Of a stretch of DNA of 64,000 nucleotides, positions 18,259-27,532 are shown piece after piece. The stretch comes from Hyphomicrobiales bacterium (lineage in GTDB: Bacteria > Pseudomonadota > Alphaproteobacteria > Rhizobiales > Rhizobiaceae): positions 153,365-217,364 of the forward strand of contig UBTY01000023.1 in NCBI GenBank assembly GCA_900468535.1, written 5' to 3'. Below the pieces are notes generated by a model, which saw only the letters and a list, made by a program, of their open reading frames with translations, made no database searches and was not told the DNA's origin. A program made the translations under genes and the position numbers. Every line of letters begins with the position of its first letter. The first letter of the stretch is position 1.

Positions 18259-20685
18259 TCAAGGCAGCGCGTAGGCGATGACATAATCGCCGCGGTCGGG
18301 CGACTGACGCGCACCACCGGCCGATATCACGACATACTGCTTGCCTGTCTTCGGTGACTTGTAAGAAATCGGGCCGCCCTGGCTACCGACCGGCAGCCTT
18401 GCCTTCCAGGCTTCCTTACCGGTCGCGCTGTCAAACGCGCGCAGATAGTAATCCTGCGTGCCGGCGATGAAGACCAGGCCGCCCTGCGTCGCAAGCGTGC
18501 CGCCGAGCGTTGGCATGCCGATCGGGATTGGCAGTCCCATCTTGATGCCAAAAGGTCCGGTATCCTGCACCGTGCCGACGGGAACCTGCCACTTGATCTG
18601 GCGCGTCTTCATGTCGATTGCCGTGAGGCTGCCGAATGGCGGCTTCTGGCAGGGGATTCCGAGAGCGGACAAGAAGCGGTTCTTGTTGACCGCATACGGC
18701 GTGCCCTTCATCGGCACGACGCCCATACCGGTATTCACAGCTTCGCCGCCGCTGCTGACTGCATCGCTCGGTGCAGCCTCGACCATCTGGATCCAGAGGC
18801 CGAGCCTCATATCGTTGGCGAAGATCGTTCCGGTCGTTGGATCCGTGGACAGCCCGCCCCAGTTCATCCCACCAAGCGAGCCCGGGAAGCTCAGGGACAA
18901 GTCGGTATCCGGCACCGTATAGAGACCGTCATAGCGCATTCCCTTGAACGCAATGCGGCACAGCAGCTGATCGAACGGCGTTGCGCCCCACATGTCGGAT
19001 TCGGTCAGCGTCTCGGCACCGATCTGCGGCATACCAACCGATCTCGGTTGCGTTGGCGAATAAGGCTCGTTCGCAACCTTGCCTGGCTTGACGGCGACGT
19101 CTTCGACCTTCGTCAGCGGCTTGCCCGTGGCGCGGTCGAGAACGTAGAGCTGCCCGGCCTTTGTACCGAAGACAAGAGCGGGCGTCGTCGTCCCATCTTC
19201 ATTCGAAAAATCGATGAAGCTCGGCTGCATTGGGACGTCGAAATCCCAGAGATCATTGTGGACGGTCTGATAGACCCACTTCTCCCGACCGGTGGTCGCA
19301 TCGAGAGCAAGCATGGAGGCGCCATACTTGTGGTCGAGCTCCGTGCGCGTCACACCGTAGAGGTCAACCGACGGGCTGCCGACGGGCATGAAGACCGTGT
19401 TCGAGGCCGGATCATAGGACATGGAAGCCCACACATTCGGGGTCGACCGGGTATAGGTCTTTCCTTCCGGCGGCAATTTCGTGATGTCGGGATTGCCAGG
19501 GTCGAAAGCCCAGCGCAATTCGCCGGTAATGACATCGAAACCGCGCATGACGCCACCAGGCATGTCGACCTGGACGTTATCGGCAATGCGGCCGCCAACG
19601 ACCACGGTCGTGCCGGCGAGCGTCGGCGCCGAGGTCAGCACATATTGCGGGTCCGGCGCATCTCCGAGACCGATCTTGAGACTGACGCGACCGTTGTTGC
19701 CGAAGTCAGGGCAAAATGCCCCCGTGTCCGCGTCGAGCGCGATCAACTCGGCGGTGATCGTGTTCATCAGAATGCGGCGCTGGCACGGCGCCCCGTCTGC
19801 CACGGCCACGGATGTGACAGGTGTCGAGCCCGGAAGGGTCGGCTGTTCGAGCGCACGTGTCGCATCGAAATAGGCAAGACCGCGGCACCGCATCCATACG
19901 GAAGACTTAGCATTGATCTCGTTCTTCCAGATTTCCTTGCCGGTATCGGCGTCAATCGCAATGACATTGTTATGCGGAGTGCAAAGGAAGACGCGATCGC
20001 CGACCTGCAGCGGCGTATCCTGATCTTCCGCGCCGTTGCCATCAGGGCTAAGCGGCGTATCGCCGGTTCGATATGTCCAGGCAACCTTCAGGCCGTTGAT
20101 GTTGTCACGGGTTATCTGGTCGAGGGCGACGAACCGGCTACCGCCTGACGTGTTGCCATAGGCTTCCCAGTTCTTCTGTTCCTTTGCCGGGTCGACCGGA
20201 ACCAACGGAGACGGCGCATTCGAGAGAGCGACGGTTGGATGCGGCATGAACATGCCGACGAAAGCAACGCCGGAGACGATTGCCAGAACTGCCGCGACAG
20301 CGAACGAGGTTAGGTAGGCCGGGGCAAGACCGCGCGCCTTGCGAAGAAGCGGGGTCGAAACGGCGATAACCACGCCACCGACACCGAACGCAAGCAGACG
20401 CGAGATCAGCGGCCAGAATTCAAGGCCCGCATCCCAAATCGCCCATGCGATCGTCAGTAGGATCACAAGGCCAAAGAGAAGCGCGCCTGTGGGCCTGCGC
20501 ATGACAATCAGCAATCCCGAAACAACGATCGCGGCTCCGCTCAACAGGAAGTACAGGCTGCCGCCCAAGGTAACGAGCTTGGCGCCGCCGACGGCCAGGA
20601 AAAGACCCGCGAGGATCAAGACCAGGCCGAGCAGGCCAAGCCAGGCTTTTGAAAGAAATGACAGGTGTTGATTTGGATTGGTCAT
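18259..20685 (-). CDS. gcd: Membrane-bound PQQ-dependent glucose dehydrogenase
   Basis: 808 residues, close to the usual 796 of Gcd. Five predicted membrane helices occupy about residues 10-150, then a periplasmic PQQ propeller begins with ALDQITRDNINGLKVAWTYRTGD. Typical blade motifs follow: DADTGKEIWKN, WALDATTGREKWVYQTVHNDLWDFDVP-like text in parts, and GGTLATQGGLVFIAGTQD at the end. It oxidises glucose and other aldoses to lactones in the periplasm and passes electrons to ubiquinone. The start at 20685 fits a GGAAG site and the first membrane helix; upstream frame to 20832 is unlikely coding. PQQ synthesis genes are not in the window. Confidence 0.94.
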   Translation of the reverse strand: MTNPNQHLSFLSKAWLGLLGLVLILAGLFLAVGGAKLVTLGGSLYFLLSGAAIVVSGLLIVMRRPTGALLFGLVILLTIAWAIWDAGLEFWPLISRLLAFGVGGVVIAVSTPLLRKARGLAPAYLTSFAVAAVLAIVSGVAFVGMFMPHPTVALSNAPSPLVPVDPAKEQKNWEAYGNTSGGSRFVALDQITRDNINGLKVAWTYRTGDTPLSPDGNGAEDQDTPLQVGDRVFLCTPHNNVIAIDADTGKEIWKNEINAKSSVWMRCRGLAYFDATRALEQPTLPGSTPVTSVAVADGAPCQRRILMNTITAELIALDADTGAFCPDFGNNGRVSLKIGLGDAPDPQYVLTSAPTLAGTTVVVGGRIADNVQVDMPGGVMRGFDVITGELRWAFDPGNPDITKLPPEGKTYTRSTPNVWASMSYDPASNTVFMPVGSPSVDLYGVTRTELDHKYGASMLALDATTGREKWVYQTVHNDLWDFDVPMQPSFIDFSNEDGTTTPALVFGTKAGQLYVLDRATGKPLTKVEDVAVKPGKVANEPYSPTQPRSVGMPQIGAETLTESDMWGATPFDQLLCRIAFKGMRYDGLYTVPDTDLSLSFPGSLGGMNWGGLSTDPTTGTIFANDMRLGLWIQMVEAAPSDAVSSGGEAVNTGMGVVPMKGTPYAVNKNRFLSALGIPCQKPPFGSLTAIDMKTRQIKWQVPVGTVQDTGPFGIKMGLPIPIGMPTLGGTLATQGGLVFIAGTQDYYLRAFDSATGKEAWKARLPVGSQGGPISYKSPKTGKQYVVISAGGARQSPDRGDYVIAYALP

Positions 20686-21221
20686 GGATGCTTCCAACTC
20701 CGTTCTGGTTTCTGACCGAGACAGCTGGAAAATTTGAACACGCTTGAGATCGATGCGATGTGCACGGCGCGGGTCCTCTTCATTCGGTCGAATGAGCGCC
20801 GCGTCGGCCGAAGGTCCGACGTATCTCGGCACCCTGGGGATTGAGATCTAACCAACGCCCTCCCTACGCTGGTAAATGCAGCATTGCTGCAATGCCAGCA
20901 TATAGAACCCACGCAAGCATGCTGACAAGCACCAAGAAATAGGTGGTGTACTGTTACCCTAAGCGGCTGAACACGCTCCGCATCGCAAGCCTCCACATTC
21001 AAATGGTGGCAACTTTTCCACTTGATGCTTGCGAAGCGACTATGTTTGTGAAATTCGAGACCGGCCCGCTCGCGGCGCTGCCGGAGCGCGCGTGCCCTGT
21101 CGGGACCCTGCTATGCAGGCGAACTACTTTTGGTAGGAGAGGCAGCGCGTACGCACAACTTATCGCGCGAAAATGATACTGCCGCCGACTCCTGAAGAAT
21201 TCGTGAACAAGGAATAATTAT
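20686..21221. other. Intergenic region upstream of gcd
   Basis: 536 bp between gcd and a small plus-strand gene. It should hold the gcd promoter, but I see no convincing promoter, hairpin or coding sequence; a 77-codon frame at 20943-21176 has no ribosome binding site and no protein-like composition. Confidence 0.5.
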
Positions 21222-21443
21222 ATGGACACGGAAACCGTCACCATCGAGAACCGCAACGACTTCGCCCAGTGGGCGATCGAAAGAGCGCAGGCAATCGTCG
21301 CCGAGCAGGGCGGCAATCTTGCAATCGCCGCCCGTGACATGGATGAGAGCGCAATTGCCGACGCGAGAAATGCGCTTGGCGTTGCAATTGCCGAGGCTAT
21401 GCTTGAGGTCTTCGATGGCCTGATGCCAGGTGAAGAGGAATAG
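21222..21443 (+). CDS. Hypothetical acidic 73-residue protein
   Basis: 73 residues, strongly acidic, predicted helical (IENRNDFAQWAIERAQAIVA, then DARNALGVAIAEAMLEVFDG). AAGGA stands upstream of the ATG. No family recognised. It is convergent with the autotransporter gene, whose stop lies 31 bp away. Confidence 0.6.
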   Translation: MDTETVTIENRNDFAQWAIERAQAIVAEQGGNLAIAARDMDESAIADARNALGVAIAEAMLEVFDGLMPGEEE

Positions 21444-21474
21444 GACGCCTGGCAACGGCGTCCCACTCTTCACG

Positions 21475-24400
21475 TCAGAAGCGCGCCCTCAACGTTCCTC
21501 TTACCATTTGGCTGCTGTCTGATCCGCCGAGAGCACCGGTGTAGCTTACGTCGAGTGACATAGCATGCGAAAGCGCGACGTTGACGCCCGCCTCGATGAT
21601 CGCGCTGTTGCGCGACAAAGGAACACCTGCGCTCGTGAATGCCGATCCGCTGCTGAAGGCAAGCGTTTCAGTCGAGTCCAGATCACCGCTGGCATAGCGC
21701 CAGGCGAGCGTGCCGTACAACGCGGCGTCGAAGGCCGATAGCGCCAGCGCAGTGTCTGCGTGCATTCCGAGCGTCGTATATGTCACCGACGATTGCGATC
21801 CTCCGCTTGAGAGCGCAGCGTCACCGCCCGCTTCGGAAAATCCCCCCGTTCGTACGTTGACGTACGCGAGATTGGCGAACGGTTCCAATTTCAGCGAGTC
21901 GACTTCCAGCCCGTAACCTACCTCGCCAAACACTTGCGCCGCTTGACTCCAATAGCTTGATGTCAATTGGTCCGAGTAACCGCTGAACGCGACCGTTCTG
22001 TCGGTTGCCAGATCTTGCGCCGTGTAGATCGCGCCCGTGCGGAACGCCAGATGCCCGATCTTGCTGCCAGCGTAGACGCCAACGCTGTAGTCGTCACTGC
22101 TGGCCGAGGCCGACGTCTGATCAAATGTGCTCCGACCGTAAGCTGCCAAAGCTCCGAGCGTAATGCCGGTATCCGCAAGGCTCGTATCCACACCGACGAC
22201 GAGACCACCCGATCTGGCAGAGATGTCCTGATCGTCGGTTTCGGAGCCGCCCAATCTCGACCAACCGCCGTAGGCCTGGGACCAGACCGAAATCGGACTT
22301 TGATCCTCTTTGGCGACCATATCATTGATTGCGCGCAAGCCTGGCGCATCCTGTGACGCAGCCGTGTCGTAGGCCAACACAAGGTTATCCTGCGCATCGT
22401 TGGCAAGCGCACCGCTATCCATCGCCCTCAAGCGGCCTAGGCCGGCATCACGCAGGAATCGGCTGTTGTCGAAGCTCGATGTCGTCAGGCTCGCATGAAG
22501 GGCACCGCCAAGTTGCCCGAAGGCGCTGCGGGCTTCCCCGGCACTGAGAACGCTTATTGCATCGTAGAGACTGTTCGAGATGCCGAGGCTCTCCAAGCTG
22601 GCGGCGACGGCCGACTGATTTCTCGTTGCGGCAACATCGGAGAAGGCGACATTGTTGCGCTCGAGCGTGAGGGACATATCGCTGCTTGTATAGTCCAGCA
22701 CGGCATCGACGAAGGCGTAATCGGAGCTGATATTATCGAACGCGCCGGAGACGCCTCCGGATGCGGTGAGGATGGTATAGGACTGGAACGCACTGAGATG
22801 GCTACCGATCAGGGAGAGCGTGCCGCCATTGATGGTAATCGCGCCGCTGACTTCGATGCTATCACTCTGGGTCTGATCCGCATCGACCTGATAGGTCGAA
22901 CCGCTCTCGAACGTCAGGTCGCCATCGACGCTGAGTGTCCCAACGCCGTCGTCACCGGGTGATATCGTGGCACCGGACTCCAGGACCGTTGTGCCGACGG
23001 TGCCGGTTCCGGCGAGCGTGCCATAGCCGTTGACGACAAGCGAACCGGAGAGGATGCCATCCACGTAAAGGCTTCCCCCGGACACCGTCGTCGTGCCGTC
23101 AAACCCACTTGCATCACCGGTCAGGCGCACCGACCCTGCGGCCACATAGATCTCACCTGTCCCGTCGATCGAGGCATCGATTGTTTCTTCCGCCCCTCCG
23201 AAATTGAACACCAATGACCCGGCGCCATCGCCGAAGTGGATCGCATCGACATCGAGGCTGGCCGAACCACCCGCAGTCTGGCCAAGCGCGGCGCCGATAT
23301 TGACCGTGCCGACAGAGCCGGACAGCGCGGCGATATAGAGATCGCTTGCCGATAAGGTTGCCCCACCGGAGACCGTCACTGTCCCGGTGCCGCCATTGCC
23401 GACGTATAAGTCGTCCGAGATCGCGAATAGCGAACCATCGCCACTTACAAACACAGTACCCACACTGCCGGCGAGATTGCCAACGACGCCGTTCTGGGAC
23501 GTGACCGTTCCGCCGAGAATGACGTCGAGTTCCCCGTTACCGGCATCCGCTACAACGATGTCATTTGAATTGTACCAGCTCGACTGGTTCCCGGTTACGA
23601 CCACCGATCCGGTAGAGCCGCCCGCCAGACCGATGATTGCAGTCGAACTCGTCAAAAGCCCGCCGGCACTTACCGACAGGCTCGCCGAAGCTCCGGCCGC
23701 TCCGCCGAGATCCAATTCATTCGCAATGTCCCACCAGGAGCCGTCGCCACTGACGAGCGCCGTGCCCTCGCTGCCGGAGTTGCTGGCGAGGTAGGCATTG
23801 TCGGTCGAGAAGACACCGCCGGTAACGACCTTCAGATCACCGCTTCCCAACACGCCAATCGCGGAATCTCCGTTCACCTGGAGAGTGCTTCCCGTACCGG
23901 CGATGACAACGGAACCACTGGAATCCGCGCCTTCCCCGAGAACAAGACTTTGCGCGTCGACATTTGCGGCATTGCTGATCGAAAGGCTACCCTCCCCCAG
24001 TCCACCGATCGTCAATGTGGTGTCGACATCCCAGAGAGATCCCAATCCATCGACGGTGACCGAGCCGGTGCCTCCGAGTCCGTCCCCAACAGACGCGGAC
24101 GTGCTCTCGACCTGCCCGCCGGCGCTGATGTCGAGAGTTCCCGTCCCGCCCGAGGTCGTGTTCCGATCTCCGCCGAGCAGCAGCGCACCGGTTTCCCAGA
24201 GCGATCCGGATCCGCCGACAGTTACACTCCCGTCCCCGCTTAAGCCGATCGCCGCTGATACACTCGATACTTCCGCGCCGGAGTACATCGACAAACTTCC
24301 CGCGCCATCAGCGCCCACCGTGAGAAGCCCATCGCTGATCCAACTCGAGCCGAGCCCGGAGATCACAACGGAGCTTTCCGAACTTGCCTCAGCACCGATC

Positions 24401-25161
24401 GTGGCGTTTTCGGTGATGAGTTCCGCGCCCGTCGAGATCGTCAGAGTACCGTCGCCGGCCGATCCGACGGTTAGGTCGCCGTTGACAGTCCAGAGACTTC
24501 CCGCGCCCGACAAGGACACTTCACCCGAGGAGCCCAGGCGATAGGCGATCGTCGCGTCCGCAGTCTCCAACGTTGCTGCGGCTGTAACCTCCAGAGCTCC
24601 GCCGCCTGCATAACCGACGAAAAGTTCGTCGGCGATCGAGGCTGATGACGATCCGCCGGTAATGCTAAGGGTTCCAATGCCTTGTGAATCGAGCCCGAGG
24701 TAGACAGCGCCAGTTCCGACATATTGGCCACCGGCATCCACCAGCAGGTAACCTGTGCCGGCATCGCCGATCGTCAGCGATCCGCTGTTTGTCCAGAGCC
24801 CCGTGGCGCCCGAGATCTCGACCGTTCCGCTGGAACCCGCACTCAGTCCGAGGATTGTCGAGAACGTATCGAAGCTTTGGACTATCTTGAGCGATCCGCT
24901 TTGCTGCGAGCCGACGGTCAAATCGTCGGCACTCGCGCTCGCATTCACCATCACGGTCTGTAGAATCGATTGATCGATCAGAACGGAATCGGACGAACTT
25001 GGCGTCGATGACGACGGAGACCAGTTTCCGGAATTCGCCCAGTCGTCGTCAACAGCGCCCGTCCACGACAACGAGGCGGCAGCGGCCGTTCCGGGCAGGC
25101 AAGAAAAGGAAGAGATCAAAAGTAAAGGGAGGCGCAGAGCAGCGTATCGAACGGAATTCAT
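21475..25161 (-). CDS. Autotransporter (type Va) with repeated passenger domain
   Basis: 1228 residues. The N-terminus ends its signal peptide near PGTAAAA; the passenger (about 30-900) is built of degenerate units of roughly 45-50 residues of the form VxVSGxGSxWxxxxxLTVGxxGxGxLxIxxGG, predicted to form a beta-helix. From about 940 (SVWSQAYGGWSRLGGS) to the C-terminal phenylalanine (GTLRARF) is an autotransporter beta-barrel of 12 strands. It would sit in the outer membrane and display the passenger on the cell surface, where such proteins act in adhesion or aggregation. No protease or cysteine-rich motif is seen in the passenger. It is followed by the small ORF convergent to it. Confidence 0.92.
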   Translation of the reverse strand: MNSVRYAALRLPLLLISSFSCLPGTAAAASLSWTGAVDDDWANSGNWSPSSSTPSSSDSVLIDQSILQTVMVNASASADDLTVGSQQSGSLKIVQSFDTFSTILGLSAGSSGTVEISGATGLWTNSGSLTIGDAGTGYLLVDAGGQYVGTGAVYLGLDSQGIGTLSITGGSSSASIADELFVGYAGGGALEVTAAATLETADATIAYRLGSSGEVSLSGAGSLWTVNGDLTVGSAGDGTLTISTGAELITENATIGAEASSESSVVISGLGSSWISDGLLTVGADGAGSLSMYSGAEVSSVSAAIGLSGDGSVTVGGSGSLWETGALLLGGDRNTTSGGTGTLDISAGGQVESTSASVGDGLGGTGSVTVDGLGSLWDVDTTLTIGGLGEGSLSISNAANVDAQSLVLGEGADSSGSVVIAGTGSTLQVNGDSAIGVLGSGDLKVVTGGVFSTDNAYLASNSGSEGTALVSGDGSWWDIANELDLGGAAGASASLSVSAGGLLTSSTAIIGLAGGSTGSVVVTGNQSSWYNSNDIVVADAGNGELDVILGGTVTSQNGVVGNLAGSVGTVFVSGDGSLFAISDDLYVGNGGTGTVTVSGGATLSASDLYIAALSGSVGTVNIGAALGQTAGGSASLDVDAIHFGDGAGSLVFNFGGAEETIDASIDGTGEIYVAAGSVRLTGDASGFDGTTTVSGGSLYVDGILSGSLVVNGYGTLAGTGTVGTTVLESGATISPGDDGVGTLSVDGDLTFESGSTYQVDADQTQSDSIEVSGAITINGGTLSLIGSHLSAFQSYTILTASGGVSGAFDNISSDYAFVDAVLDYTSSDMSLTLERNNVAFSDVAATRNQSAVAASLESLGISNSLYDAISVLSAGEARSAFGQLGGALHASLTTSSFDNSRFLRDAGLGRLRAMDSGALANDAQDNLVLAYDTAASQDAPGLRAINDMVAKEDQSPISVWSQAYGGWSRLGGSETDDQDISARSGGLVVGVDTSLADTGITLGALAAYGRSTFDQTSASASSDDYSVGVYAGSKIGHLAFRTGAIYTAQDLATDRTVAFSGYSDQLTSSYWSQAAQVFGEVGYGLEVDSLKLEPFANLAYVNVRTGGFSEAGGDAALSSGGSQSSVTYTTLGMHADTALALSAFDAALYGTLAWRYASGDLDSTETLAFSSGSAFTSAGVPLSRNSAIIEAGVNVALSHAMSLDVSYTGALGGSDSSQMVRGTLRARF

Positions 25162-25260
25162 AAATCAAATCACCCCGCAACATCATATTGCGGGGTGGAA
25201 ATAGACTATATCGCGGTTAACAGTACGTTAAATAGGCACGTATTCTGCAGCAACGCCCCC

Positions 25261-26517
25261 CTATTGAACGTCGAATTTCACCGTCTGAACAAGACCCGAA
25301 GGATTGCTGTTTGCTACCTCGATGGTACCGCCAAACCGTTCAACGATCTCCTTGGCAATAGCGAGCCCGAGCCCAGCTCCTGGCAACGTCTTCCGTCTGG
25401 CACTGTCGACCCGGAAGAAAGGCTCGAAGATCTGACCCAGACGATCGGGCGGAATTCCCGGCCCGTTGTCCGAGATGACGATGACAGCCTTGCCGTCTCG
25501 GTTCCGAACGCTGACGCTGGCGCCGCCGCCATGCGTCGCTGCGTTGATGACAAGATTTCGGACGGCCCGCTTCAGGGCAAGAGGCGCCCCTCGTGCAACC
25601 GTCTCTTCAAGCCCTGTCGTCTTGGCCTTGAAGCCCAGCTGCTGCAGCTCCGTCACGATATCGGCGACCAACTCATTCAAGTGAACCGTCTCGGTCACGC
25701 CCGGAGAAGCTACCTCTTCGCGCACGAGACGGATCGCGCTGTCAGCGATTGCATCCAGCTCCTCGAGATCCGAGAGCCACTTCTCGCGCTCGTCATCGTC
25801 AGTGACAAATTCCGCGCGAAGCCGCATCCGCGTCATCGGTGTTCTCAGGTCGTGGCCCGCAGCGGCAACAAGGCGCATCCGGCTTTCCATCGCCGATCGC
25901 AGCCTCGCGGACAAACGGTTCAGCGCCTGCGCGGTTGCGCGAACCTCGCCGGCACCGGTTTCGGGTATGTAGGGCAACACGCCGTCCGTTCCTATTCGCC
26001 CGGCCGCACTTTGCAGCAATTCCAGCGGGCCGATGATCTTCGAAGCCGCGAAGATAGAAACCGCTGTGCTCCCGAGGATGATAAGCGTCATCCAGCCGCC
26101 AAGAACAAGCCAGCCATCCGGCGGCGGGCCGTGGTTTGGCAGGGCCGCAAATAGCCATTCGCCCTCTGCCAGCTTGATCGCCGCCGTGGATCCGTCCTCT
26201 TTTCCCGAGGGCATGGTGACAAACCCTTCGGCATCGATCCCATCCTTCTCGAGCGCACGGTCCAGTGCCTCGGACAGCCGATCGTCCCGCCTGCCCGTCG
26301 GGGGAGCGTTCTTCAACACGACGCCCGCACGTACTGCATCGTCTCGGTTATGACCGACGAGTTCTCTGGAAATGCGTAGTTGCGCGACAGTCGCGGCAAC
26401 TGTCATTTCCGCACTGGGCGGCTGAAGGACCCTGCTCGCAACGAAGGTCGCAAGCGCCACAACGGTGACGATCGCCAGGATAAGGAGACCAACAATTCGA
26501 TTTCGAAGTGAGTTCAT
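25261..26517 (-). CDS. Two-component sensor histidine kinase
   Basis: 418 residues. Two membrane helices (about 8-29 and 136-158) flank a periplasmic sensor of about 105 residues; then HAMP, a HisKA domain with His222 in AAGHDLRTPMTRMR, and a HATPase_c domain with NLVINAATHGGG, DNGPGIPP and GAGLGLAIAKEIVERFGG. EnvZ/OmpR-type. Its start overlaps the response regulator stop by 4 bp (26514-26517). Divergent placement against an efflux operon suggests it controls that operon (inference). Confidence 0.93.
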   Translation of the reverse strand: MNSLRNRIVGLLILAIVTVVALATFVASRVLQPPSAEMTVAATVAQLRISRELVGHNRDDAVRAGVVLKNAPPTGRRDDRLSEALDRALEKDGIDAEGFVTMPSGKEDGSTAAIKLAEGEWLFAALPNHGPPPDGWLVLGGWMTLIILGSTAVSIFAASKIIGPLELLQSAAGRIGTDGVLPYIPETGAGEVRATAQALNRLSARLRSAMESRMRLVAAAGHDLRTPMTRMRLRAEFVTDDDEREKWLSDLEELDAIADSAIRLVREEVASPGVTETVHLNELVADIVTELQQLGFKAKTTGLEETVARGAPLALKRAVRNLVINAATHGGGASVSVRNRDGKAVIVISDNGPGIPPDRLGQIFEPFFRVDSARRKTLPGAGLGLAIAKEIVERFGGTIEVANSNPSGLVQTVKFDVQ

Positions 26518-27239
26518 CGGTCTGACGTCGTCAATCTTACAGGAACTGACAGCTGATATCCGCCGTTTCGAACCGTCTTGAATAGTGGCCCCGACATGCT
26601 GTCTCCCAGCTTTCGCCGGAGCCGGCTGACCAGCACATCGATCGACCGGTCGAGAGGATCCCTGCTTCGGCCCTGCGTGACGTCCAGAAGCTGATCACGA
26701 GACAGGAGGCGACCGGGACGCTCGAGAAACACCTTCAGCAAGTCGAACTCCGCGCCCGTCAACTCCACCTCTTGCCCATCGTCCCGAAGAACGCGGCGAA
26801 GATCGGGGTCCACTTCAAATTCCGCAAAATTGTAGATCTTGGCTTGCGGACTGAGCGGCTCCGTCGATCCCATCCGTCTCAAGACCGCCTTGATACGTGC
26901 CAGCAATTCGCGCGGGTTGAACGGCTTGCTGAGATAATCGTCAGCGCCAAGTTCAAGCCCTATGATGCGATCGACGTCCTCCTTCAGGGCGGTGAGAAGA
27001 ATGACCGCGACAGGCGGTCTTCTGTCGCGGAGGTCGCGGCAGATATCGAGACCCGATCCATCCGGAAGCATGACATCGAGCACGATCAGATCCGGCTTGG
27101 TGCTTGCCAGCACCGCTTCGCATTCACGCCGATCGGCGGCAACGGAGACGCGCAACCCCTGTCCCTCCAGGTAACGGGACAGCAGGGTGCGGATCTCGCG
27201 GTCATCATCAACGATCAGTATATGTTCGGTCGTATTCAT
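26514..27239 (-). CDS. OmpR-family response regulator
   Basis: 241 residues. Receiver domain with the acidic pocket VDDD near 10-13, phospho-acceptor Asp55 in LIVLDVMLPDGSG and Lys in LSKPF; C-terminal winged helix (AEFDLLKVFLERPGRLLSRDQLL, then RSIDVLVSRLRRKLGD). The ATG at 27239 begins the receiver core; the frame extends to 27311 with no domain content. First gene of a regulator-sensor pair, divergent by about 290 bp from the tripartite exporter operon. Confidence 0.93.
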   Translation of the reverse strand: MNTTEHILIVDDDREIRTLLSRYLEGQGLRVSVAADRRECEAVLASTKPDLIVLDVMLPDGSGLDICRDLRDRRPPVAVILLTALKEDVDRIIGLELGADDYLSKPFNPRELLARIKAVLRRMGSTEPLSPQAKIYNFAEFEVDPDLRRVLRDDGQEVELTGAEFDLLKVFLERPGRLLSRDQLLDVTQGRSRDPLDRSIDVLVSRLRRKLGDSMSGPLFKTVRNGGYQLSVPVRLTTSDR

Positions 27240-27532
27240 CGTCCTAGCCTCTTCGACCTTGCGAATAACGCTCCTGTCGACGTCCTGCCAAACAGTTTTG
27301 TAACATTTCATTGCCGTCGGGCCGACAGCAACATTCGTTTACAAATTTCCCGCAGCCGGACCTCTTCGGAAACATTCAGGCGAAAGCCCGGACAAACTTC
27401 CCGGATAGAGCAGTCCTCATGAACACACCCACCTCGGCTGCTGCCGAGCTCCCGCCGGTCTCGTCTTACCAGCATTTTTGCGCAACGCATCGCGTCGCTG
27501 CTCTCCGGCCTACCGATAATATGGAATGAATA

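Noticed and set aside
20943..21176. 77-codon frame in the gcd upstream region
   Set aside because: No ribosome binding site, no recognisable protein features.
23387..24544. Pro/Ser-rich plus-strand frames and apparent DNA repeats inside the autotransporter gene
   Set aside because: Antisense of the Gly/Ser repeats of the passenger; repeats are degenerate coding repeats, not CRISPR or transposon repeats.
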